From Phytophthora colocasiae (lineage: Eukaryota > Oomycota > Peronosporomycetes > Peronosporales > Peronosporaceae), in assembly GCA_018806915.1 (NCBI GenBank), contig JAGKQI010000093.1, forward strand, positions 1,178,001-1,242,000: a stretch of 64,000 bases of DNA, given 5' to 3'. Shown one piece after another: positions 41,701-49,769 of this stretch. The translations under genes were made by a program, and so were the position numbers. Each line of letters begins with the position of its first letter. The stretch's first letter is position 1. The notes beneath the pieces are model-generated. The model ran no database searches. It saw nothing but the letters and a program-made list of their open reading frames with translations, and had not been told where the DNA came from.

Positions 41701-44298
41701 TCTGTCCTGAAATGGTTGCTGACATCGAACTCCACCGACGGCAGAAACGTCAAGTGGGGTATGAAGTTGTCGCAGTGGAACTTGGAGATCCGCCGGGTAC
41801 AGCGTGACGAAGATGGACTCCCAGCTATACTCGGTGCGGGCATTACCCCCAGGGAGCATCTGGACGAAGTCTCTGAAAATCTGATCCCAGTCAAGGGGCG
41901 AGTCAAGCCGCCAGTTCCTATCAGTGTGGAAATGCTGGAAGCAGATTATCAGGGCTATGTTCTGAGTTTTGATGGTGCCGCAAAGACGTCTACCCGTCTG
42001 GGAAGCTGTGGGTGTATACTCTGGGAACTCCCGGGGTGGAGCGTTCTGGAAGCCCGAGGGTTTCCCCTGACGGATGTCACGGTGAATGACTCGGAATACT
42101 GTGGCCTGAATTATGGCCTGAAGATGGCACTCGACCACGGAATACAGGAGTTGGTGGTTGTGGGAGATTCGCGCATCGCGATACAACAGGCTCAGGGACT
42201 AATCAACTGCAATCAGCCTAACTTGCAACGGAGGTTGGCCGAATTTGAGTCTCTGAAAACCAAGTTTCGGACTCTGAAGTTGGTGCATGTGAAGCGCGAG
42301 TTTAACCAAGCAGCGGATTACCTGACCTCGAAGACTTTGACTCTTGGGGAAGCTTGGCAGGTGCAAGACGAGGATGAACTTATGCACCTGCAACTGGTAT
42401 CCAAAGTTCATGAGAAACTGATGAAGCCTTGCTCAGCCCCGGACATGGAAGCTCAAGAGTCAAAAATATCAGACTCTGAAGAACGTAACGCGTCACCAGA
42501 GTCTGAGAATGTTTTTGATCCGGAATCCGCACCCCTACCTCAATCAGTCAGAGTGTTGATTGCTGTAACCCGTGCCCAAGCTCCGCCTGACGCTGATCTG
42601 CCTGAGGGTGATGACGAACGAGAACCTTTGGGGCCTTTGGAGTTCCAGGCAGAACGCTGGCGACGGATCAAGGCGCATCAGAGCCAGGACCCGTACTTGG
42701 TTGAACTCATGAAGTTTCTGACAGGTGACGTGGGAGATTTACCACGACCCCGAGTCAGGAAGCTTGCCAGAGTTGCTGAGGACTTCGTTCTGGATTCTAG
42801 AGATGTACTATATCGCCTGAGTCGCGCTACTCGAGAGCGGCCCCGGGACAATGTTGACGAACTCAGACTGGTGGTTCCCAGAGACTTGTATCCAGACTTG
42901 TTACACTATGCTCATGAAGACTACCAAGGTGGACATCAAGGAATCAGGAGAACCTTTGAGAAGTTGAGTTCGGAATTTTACTGGTTGGGTATGTATGCCG
43001 ATGTGGAGAGATTTGTGAAGGAATGCGTAGACTGTGCCAGTGGCAAGGGGCGACCCCCAAATCCTGGACCGTCCCCTGGAAATATTGAGCCCAGCCGGCC
43101 ATTTGAAGTGGTGTCTATGGATTTTGTGACCCACATGCCGAAATCCGCACGTGGAAACACATTTCTCTTGCTGTTCCAGGATATGTTTTCAGGATACGTG
43201 ATGTGCAAACCAATGAGTGTCACCACTGCTCAAGATGTAGCAGAAGCCTATGAGGAACGCGTTTTTAGAAACTTTGGAGCCAGCTCTCTGATTCGTCATG
43301 ATCAAGATCCCCGCTTCATGAGTGAGGTGTTCAAGTGTTTCAGGGAACTTTTGGGTAGCAGACAACGAGCTACTCTAGGGTACCGGCCTCAAGCCAACGG
43401 CCAGCAGGAGAGATCAGTACAGACTGTGGTGCGCGCGATTAAGGCATATATCTTTGAAGCTGATCAAAGTGACTGGGATGATCACGCCGAACGTCTGATG
43501 TTTGCCCTGAACACGTCATTCGATGCCACCCGTCTGGAGACGCCTTTCTACCTGGTACATGGTTGGGATGCTCATGGGACGGTGTCCGCTATGCTTGGAC
43601 CCAAGCCATCGACGACTCAGGAGCGAACTGCGTACGAATGGAGACGGAAGATGCAACGAGACTATAGCTATGCTCTGGCATGTGCCGAAGATCTCCAGAA
43701 GAAGGCGAAGCGTGACCGGTCTGAAGAACAGACCAGAAAGTGGAACGAGTTATCAGAGCGTCTGAAGTCAGGTTTCGCTATAGGCGACGCTGTATGGCTC
43801 TACATCCCTAAGGTACAAACGGGATTGAGCAGAAAACTAGCACACATGTGGCACGGACCTTTCAGGATCGAGGAGATGCTGGACGATTTCAGAGTACGAC
43901 TCAAGGTTGAAGATACCGGCTACCGCGTGAACCCCTGGGTCCATGTGAGCCGTCTGAAGCCAAGGGCACTGTTCCCCAGACGACCCACGGTGGAACTCCA
44001 GATTCCAGAAGATGATGATTTTGACGCCGCCCTGTTACCAGAAGATAGTTGGGAACCTGATATTGAAAACGGCGAGTATGAAGTGGAAAAGATTCTGGAT
44101 ACCCGCTGGAACAAGCGTACCAGGACGTCCAGACGCCTGCGCGAATATTTGATTAAGTGGAAAGGTTACGATGAAACTGAGTGGTTGCCGTTATCGAAGT
44201 TGAACTGTGGAGCATTACTTTACGAATTCAACCAGAGTGCACGAGCACGAGCCCGTTTTCAGCCGATGCAGGCTGGAGACGATCACCCCAGAGTCTAA
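38713..44298 (+). CDS. Element A pol polyprotein (PR-RT-RH-aRH-IN-chromodomain)
   Basis: From ATG 38713 it codes 1861 aa. The protease has LLDTGATIN (~75). The RT (~540-860) has FMSLDMASGFW and the active site YIDD (~778), preceded by an extra ~65-residue insert. The native RNase H (~910-1050) has lost three of four acidic residues: VVIPHANPW for TDAS, VYTRYSVLKW for ITDH, and no final Asp. A second RNase H of archaeal/plant type (~1083-1210) has all four (SFDGAAK, NDSEYCGLN, VVGDSRIA, AADYLTSK). The integrase (~1386-1595) has the HHCC finger and DDE residues (SMDFV, RHDQDPRF, NGQQERS). A chromodomain (~1788-1845, YLIKWKGYDETEWLPL) ends the protein and would direct insertion to marked chromatin. 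The frame is intact. Confidence 0.92.
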   Translation: MTTFAQESTIPSGNSGNELPEIADDTDPTPDDSVSFRLKDGECYGWWEDNYPDRSKRDVVMVYGAVNDHRTKILLDTGATINILSYDFARKLGLRLKSHKQTKVSGMGGVPTYIGASAEIKLTLGPSVVYIVDVWVANIGEGIDVLLGMGFMFAAGVRISAREGLVSLPDEVVVMMCNWEPGDHIGRNRSVRPCEAVLLSPGEEFVVRIDYGPTNPQREVVWAGRGDRWVTQLIYAARSWPVAVRVVNISDKNTWVNELSDVARIVEYGFFPRHGRFVRPGSAAYRDWEVLILESTPSPETKKRMKREAELEALMPQPPCVDRPDYPWPTEILQRPRLDNARVQFVKPESSPTVKRVRFALDAFTQTEDGCSGESTGSADISTDTSDLETSSESTPHTDSVDSSVVIAGDVLDSKPECLLGDSQTPELPADDFDLMDESWDIPIQGMPGTPVEKLRVEYERCMNVSNEELDLEPGVYMREGTELLAQLRDQLVMLPELEELTPECDIDSADVGEPGKTTPEMEKKLRDILRYHRKIFLGDGNAAPAPARGVVCDLDVGDAKPVAQRPRSVAPHLMLKVYELLKKLLETGLIEYSNSPWASPIVIVLKKNGVDIRMCIDYRIVNGFIQLSRYPLPLIDDLLIGFEAAMWFMSLDMASGFWAIRMTERARLISAFICPFGHFQWVRMPFGLKNAPLVYQAMLDNCLWGFVRLSPEEETEVDAEVLEFLQLQPQDSKKHLSDSEHHIPISEMPTLTSQMTVFQRNIPVPTCMGPVLGRSSYIDDIAHGAPTWDQLCDDLNALLFRLRYWNISVSLPKSEFGKLSIPYLSHEISAEGLRATPKIVKGVEELPFPSTLKGVQSFMGSLNYYNKFIEDLPVIAATLYELTDEQIRAGRDLTRAKEAFEILKRKIVSTPLLRHPDRTRPFVVIPHANPWAASAVLGQEYEGIIHPVRFTGRVLNDAELRYHIAEKEVIEILRVLENFRALVESSPVIVVYTRYSVLKWLLTSNSTDGRNVKWGMKLSQWNLEIRRVQRDEDGLPAILGAGITPREHLDEVSENLIPVKGRVKPPVPISVEMLEADYQGYVLSFDGAAKTSTRLGSCGCILWELPGWSVLEARGFPLTDVTVNDSEYCGLNYGLKMALDHGIQELVVVGDSRIAIQQAQGLINCNQPNLQRRLAEFESLKTKFRTLKLVHVKREFNQAADYLTSKTLTLGEAWQVQDEDELMHLQLVSKVHEKLMKPCSAPDMEAQESKISDSEERNASPESENVFDPESAPLPQSVRVLIAVTRAQAPPDADLPEGDDEREPLGPLEFQAERWRRIKAHQSQDPYLVELMKFLTGDVGDLPRPRVRKLARVAEDFVLDSRDVLYRLSRATRERPRDNVDELRLVVPRDLYPDLLHYAHEDYQGGHQGIRRTFEKLSSEFYWLGMYADVERFVKECVDCASGKGRPPNPGPSPGNIEPSRPFEVVSMDFVTHMPKSARGNTFLLLFQDMFSGYVMCKPMSVTTAQDVAEAYEERVFRNFGASSLIRHDQDPRFMSEVFKCFRELLGSRQRATLGYRPQANGQQERSVQTVVRAIKAYIFEADQSDWDDHAERLMFALNTSFDATRLETPFYLVHGWDAHGTVSAMLGPKPSTTQERTAYEWRRKMQRDYSYALACAEDLQKKAKRDRSEEQTRKWNELSERLKSGFAIGDAVWLYIPKVQTGLSRKLAHMWHGPFRIEEMLDDFRVRLKVEDTGYRVNPWVHVSRLKPRALFPRRPTVELQIPEDDDFDAALLPEDSWEPDIENGEYEVEKILDTRWNKRTRTSRRLREYLIKWKGYDETEWLPLSKLNCGALLYEFNQSARARARFQPMQAGDDHPRV

Positions 44299-44683
44299 TA
44301 ACTCTGAAAACACATCTGGAAGTCTGATATCTGAAGGATTTCAGATATTGACTTTTAGAGTGTGGTAATCTGAGTGCGTGTTTTCAGAGACCTATTTCTG
44401 AAATTCGTGCGTTTGGATATGTGATCGACCATGTTGCTGCTTATATAAAACGACTGTGTGAATGTGAATATGGAAGTGAGTTTGTGGAGAATTAAGTACT
44501 GGAGGATACGAGGTTATAAACAATGAGATGATGAGAAGAAGTGTGATTACGTGGAGTGATATTGAAAGATTAACGGATTAGGAAGCTACACTGAGGCCGG
44601 GGATTTACGTCACAAATGCAGACAACTATTTGGCTTCTCGAAGATGCAGCCTTCCCGTGGGCACCATGGTGGACACCTGAGCT
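44299..44683. other. Spacer between pol and the antisense gene of element A
   Basis: This 385-bp stretch is AT-richer than its neighbours and codes nothing recognisable. Both sense pol and the antisense gene end here, so it may carry transcription end signals for both. Confidence 0.35.
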
Positions 44684-47600
44684 TCAGTAGTGAAGGGAGA
44701 TCGGGTTCTCGGAACGCTCCGTAGGTGTCATATGATCCTTCTTGATGTCAGCGGGGACGTACTGGAGCCACTCTTCGTCCGCATTCACCGTGGCCCATTG
44801 CATCCGAGCAGGCTCAATAGCGTCCAAGTCACCCAGTTGCGTCTCCAGACTCAGACACTTGGGACCCCCGAGCTCTGCGACTCTGGGATCTTGCCAGATC
44901 CAAGGGCAGGACTTGTCTGGGACAACCCAGATGCCAGGCTCTGAAAGCAGCGACTCTGGGAAATCTTTGTGCCCCAGGACCTTTCGGATGAGGGCGTTGT
45001 GCTGACGAATCATGGCGGCTCGACGCATGGACCGGTACTTGTGAAGCTCCGCAGACTTGTCGTCAGCCTCAACATCCATGGTCACCCAATGCGTGCGCTC
45101 CCAGAAGGCTTGAGCATGCTTCTTCATGCTGCGCACGATGTCTTCCACGTCAGCCAACACCATGGGCCCCAGTTCTTCCGCTTGTGGAAGTAAAAGTCTG
45201 AGAATCGGTTGTCGAACATGACTTTCCAAGGGGCGCGTTTCTTGCGGAGGACTGCGCAGTACCGCTCAGAGTCCCAGCGCTTCTTGAGGATGGCACATGA
45301 GTGTTTGTGCACCTCGTAGTCTGGAAAACCCAATGTCTGGCCAGTGGTGGTCTTGGTAGAGCTCACTCGTTGTACCCTGATACCATAGTACAACCAGGAG
45401 GATGCCTCACAGTCTGGTGTTTCCACCACCTGGAGCTCCTTGACCATCAGAGAGTTATAGGGCTTGGACACCAGACTACGCGCTTTCCCAGAAGAACTTT
45501 TGGACCTTGATCCACTTCCACTGGTGGACTTCGGGCGAGACTTGGGACTGGTGTGGGCCTTTACGGATGCGATACTTCTCTTGGACTTCTTGGTGGGGAT
45601 GATAGGTCCATCATCAGAGTCAGAGTCGTCATCAGAATCCCGGGGACGTTTGGAACCAGGACGCGGGTGGTCATCAGACTTCTTGTCTCCAGACTTCTTG
45701 CTCCCGGACTTCTTGTCCCCAGACTTCTTGCTCCCAGACTTCTTGTCTTGAGACTTCTTGTCTTCAGACTTGTCGCTCTCGGAATCGCTGTCGTCAGACA
45801 CACCATCATCAGAGCTCTCGTCGTCGTCTTCGTCTCCAGACTCGATCACACCAGAATCCTTGTAATCCGGATCATCCTTGGGGTTGTCGGCGGTGGAATC
45901 GACATCACTTTCTGGGTAATTTACGTGACCATCCAGATCACCCCAGGCTGCAGGCTCGGTACCAGCTGAGATGTGACGATCCACCACCTCGTCGGCCATC
46001 TGGTAATATACTTCAGGGACGTACTTGGCCCAGAGAGTAGAATCCAGTCGACGAGAGAATACCAGGCTCACCAACATCTGAATGAGAGCCGGACTGCTGA
46101 AGAGACTGTGAGCCGCTTTGTCCGACGCCAACCACTCCATGGCTTTATCATACTTGATCCCAGACAGCAGGGCTTGGCGGAGGTCGGGTCGAACTTCCTT
46201 CCAGACCACGTCACCAGGGAGCCTCTTGTGGACCTCAGATTTCGCCACCTTAGAATCTGCATTCGCCGGAAGCGCCGACTCTTCAACGGGCTTGTGTCCG
46301 GACGGGCGACGCTGCAAATTCTTGGAGTCCCACTTGAGCGGTCGCTTCGGAGGTGATTTCAGAGTCTGGGGCTTCGGTGGATATGACAGGTACCGTGGGC
46401 TCTCGCTCTTGGACTCTGAAGTTTCAGTACTTGGACGGGTAAGATCCAGAACTCTGGAGGTCCTCGCGGCCTTCTCAGCAGCCTGACGAGCTCGTTCCTC
46501 AGAAAGCCGTTTCTTGAAGTCAGGAACGGGTTTCTTTCGCGCGTCCAAGGCTGTCACACTGATGATAGTCGTCCAGTTATCAGGGACGGTGGTGTCCTCT
46601 TGGTATGACACCAGAAGGTCATGGAGCCGATCCCAATTACCAGAGATTTCAGAATTCTCTTGTAAGAACTCTGAGAACCCCCACGGATCTGTGGGCTTGA
46701 CCTCAGGACGCGACTTCAGAATCGAGACCTGTGCTTGAAGATCAGCGACTTGGGACTTCAGAACTGCCTTGTCCGACTTCAGAGCTTCCACTTGGTCCTG
46801 GTAGTGAGCCTTGAGGTCCTGAATTTCCGAAGTCATGCGTTCTTCTACCAGACCGGCGTCTTGTTGGGCACACTTGAGCTCGTGTTTCCAGTATTGGCAG
46901 TGGAGTACCCACTCGCGCTTGATTTCTTCACACTCGGAGCGCGCTGCGGTCGCATCAATCAGAGCGACGCCGTTCTGAGAACCAACACGTTCTCGAAGGC
47001 GGCGGTGAGCAGCAGCCATGAGTTTCAAGCATCCAGACGTCCGAAAGACCTTCTCGGCAAGGCGGGTGGGGGAGACGTGAGAAACCAGAGATCCCAGTTC
47101 CCGGCGAACATCCACAGATGACGTCAGAGCATCTAGAGTACGCACATCCGGAGTTTGGGCACATGGAGACACAACTTCGGCGGGATCGAAGCTTGGAATC
47201 ACTCGCTCCAGCTCCCGGAGGTCTTCATCAGTAAGTGCCTCGTAACCCACGAGTACACAGGGGCCACCGTACGCATTCGCTATGTGGCGCCCTCTTCTGA
47301 AGTCTTCAGCTCGCGCGGGGGTACTCACCAGAAAGGCACGTCCCTCTGGCTTCACGCTGGGAGCGACATAGTTCTGGGGAACATCAGAGTCCCCCAACGC
47401 CGTGACTTGATCCCCTGTGGATGTCACCAGACCCTGGCGAAACAGCCGATCGACCTCTTCCGTAGACAAAAGCCGTGGGGCACCAAAGGCTCGCGGTCTG
47501 AAGACACCAGGAGTTCCCTCAGAGAATTCAGAGTGAGATTCCCCACGTGAAGCCACTGGTGGCGAGAGATCACCAACACCGGCCGAGTTCATGTCATCAC

Positions 47601-47817
47601 CAGGGAGGTCCTCAGTCGGACCATCGACCTGTGAGTCGGAAGGTTTGGATGCATGGGCTGGGGCGCTAGGGCTGCCACCTGGCGATGTGGCTGAACCAAC
47701 ATCTCCACCCTGCGATATATTGGCAGTTGTCGGAGCAGGACAAGTGCCTGTGGCGTCGCCTGCCGCCCCACTCGGCGGGGCGTTTAAGCTCAGAGAAGCG
47801 TTCGTTTCCTCAGTCAT
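44684..47817 (-). CDS. Antisense gene of element A, unknown protein, one frameshift
   Basis: On the strand opposite gag-pol, an open frame from ATG 47817 runs to about 45180. It continues in another frame to the stop at 44684, together about 1040 codons. The frames overlap at 45124-45229, so one base has been lost or gained, or ribosomes shift. The protein has a Ser/Pro-rich N-terminus, a coiled coil (CEEIKREWVLHCQYWKHE, then EALKSDKAVLKSQVADLQAQ), an acidic Asp/Ser region with Lys-Ser repeats (KKSGDKKSGSKK), a nuclear-type basic stretch, and a conserved-looking C-terminus with many Trp and Cys. I recognise no domain. Its start is 242 bp from the 3' LTR, so its promoter may lie in or near that LTR. 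Some plant gypsy lineages also carry antisense genes. Confidence 0.6.
45677..45770 (-). repeat. 15-bp tandem repeats inside the antisense gene
   Basis: GACTTCTTGTCTCCA-like units of 15 bp recur about six times with small differences. On the coding (minus) strand they give the Lys-Lys-Ser-Gly-Asp/Ser pentapeptide repeats of the antisense protein. Confidence 0.8.
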
Positions 47818-48046
47818 GAGCGAAAGGACGGAGTTTTGAAAATGATCGCCTGTTAGGCAAGTCAAATTCAAGTTTCTGAGTCTGAGAGAATCAGATTGTG
47901 CGACGGGACACCAGAGACTCTGAAAACCAGGTAACTGGCAAAGAGTTGCAGCTACGCTACGCTCTGAAAACCGTCTATCAGAATGTTTGATAGGCCTGGC
48001 CATGATACACAGCTTGAAGAAAGTTCCGCACTGATGGATCGTGACC

Positions 48047-48058
48047 AGGAGGGGCGGT
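48047..48058 (+). other. Polypurine tract of element A
   Basis: AGGAGGGGCGGT lies directly before the 3' LTR start (TGACATG at 48059). It is the expected primer site for plus-strand DNA synthesis. Confidence 0.65.
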
Positions 48059-48796
48059 TGACATGATGTTAATTCCGATTTTCGAGCGACAGGTGGATAT
48101 TACGTTACGATGTGATTGGTTATACTATGGGTTATAAGCGAAAGGGACTTTGGGACGCGGCCGCACCCGTTCGACATCTGTGGAAGATTGTGGACAAACC
48201 TTCGCCTGACTGTAAAGGGGCCCAAAGGACCAGAAGTGTACTTCAGAGTGTGCACAACTCTGAAGGTCAACTACACTCTGTCTGGTCACCGGACTTTCCC
48301 CGACGATGAGTGCCTAAGTTCTGGCGGAAAGTCTCTCAGAAGAACGTATCTCTGAGAGACCTCATCCCGTTACCGTCCAGCGCGACGATGGATGGTTCAA
48401 GGATTCACAATATATACCCGCAGAGACCAAGTATCGCGCGCCGGACGCCGCGCACCCGCGCAACCCTCAAGGTCTTCATGTACGTTGTAGCATTGGTGCT
48501 CCGTACTCTGGTTTCGTATTCAAGACTCTGGTATCTTTAACTCTGAGTGACCAAGACTCTGAAAAACCAGGATACCAGACTCTGAAACCACCGAAGATTC
48601 AAGACCATACTGAAACCAAGTGAACCCAAGTTCAAGTCACGCATTCAAGTGATTACTGACCTGCACATCCCCCGTAATGACGTCTCTACTTGTCAACCCA
48701 TCGAGATCGGCTGCACAGACTGCATACTGAGACCAAATCAAAGTACCAGATGTATACAAAGACCAAGAGTACCTGAGATATGAAGACTGACTGCAT
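48059..48796 (+). repeat. 3' LTR of element A, left part
   Basis: These 738 bp match 32620-33357 of the 5' LTR. The part ends with GCAT (48793-48796), the left target duplication of nested element B. Confidence 0.95.
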
Positions 48797-49713
48797 TGTA
48801 ATAGGCCTAACTTGAAGACGGGCGTGGATCTGGGATCTACTGTCCCACCACAGCCAACGAAGGGAAGAATCTTAACGGAGACTTCGAAGTGGATCGCTAG
48901 CGCACCAATGAGGGATCTGCTCGCGAACATGCAGGAAGACGGGTCCAAGTTGAAGAGGCGGCTGACTGGGATGCCAGAAGCACGCAAGGAAGGACTTGGG
49001 TCTCACTTTCGAATTGGCGGAGCAGGAGGCAACTTCCGAATCGGCCGTGTGGAGCACAAGTGCTCACCCGACCAAACGACGAAACCAGCGGCGAGTGCTG
49101 CTGAAGAGCTGAACGACCAAGGCGGAGCAGAAGATCCAGTTGGGTTCTCAGTCGGCGGCGTCTGTGGCAGCCAACAGCGGACAACGGTTCGGTTGGTACG
49201 GCCCGAAGCAGGTGTCGTGGGATCTGAGGGACAGCAGGGGAACTGTTTACGTTTACGCGGGAGTACAGGCTGTCCGTGAGGACACGAACGTGAGTGCTGA
49301 ACGACCAGGCGGAGCAGTAGAACTAGTTGGGTTCTCGGGTAGTGGCGTCTGTGGCAGCCAACAGCGGACAACGGTTCGGTTGGTACGGCCCGAAGCAGGT
49401 GACACGGGACCTGAGGGACAGCAAGGGAAGCTGTTTACGTTTACGTTTGGAAGTACAGACACGAACGAAAGACGAACGAAAGACGAACGAACGAAAGAGA
49501 CGAACGAAGGACGTAGTGTATATTCATACGTTAATATAAAGTAGGCAAGTTCTCGTTGACGAACGACGAACGAGCCGGCGCGGTGAACCGAGCCAGGAGA
49601 CGACCAGTTGACGTTGAAGAGTGTCCTTTGACACCCGATCTTTGGATACACCACCCAGCGCAGCACACGAGCGACGACCCACTGACTGGCAGTGAGAGAG
49701 TAAACCTGTTACA
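48797..49713 (+). repeat. 5' LTR of element B
   Basis: It contains a tandem duplication with 188-bp period (units from 49108 and 49296, both with GTGGCAGCCAACAGCGGACA). It also has an ACGAACGAAAG-type microsatellite at about 49459-49510. The related LTR of element C has a single unit. Confidence 0.95.
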
Positions 49714-49731
49714 TGGTGGTCATACAGGGGC
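49714..49731 (+). other. Primer-binding site of element B
   Basis: TGGTGGTCATACAGGGG follows the LTR with no gap. It would pair with a tRNA ending TGACCACCA. The same site follows the LTR of element C at 62108. It differs from the site of element A. Confidence 0.6.
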
Positions 49732-49769
49732 CTTCTCTTATTGTCTCACGTCAGCAGAAACGTACGAGG

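Noticed and set aside
49459..49515. ACGAACGAAAG repeats in the LTRs of B and C as a CRISPR-like array
   Set aside because: Units are directly adjacent with no unique spacers, and the genome is eukaryotic; this is a microsatellite.
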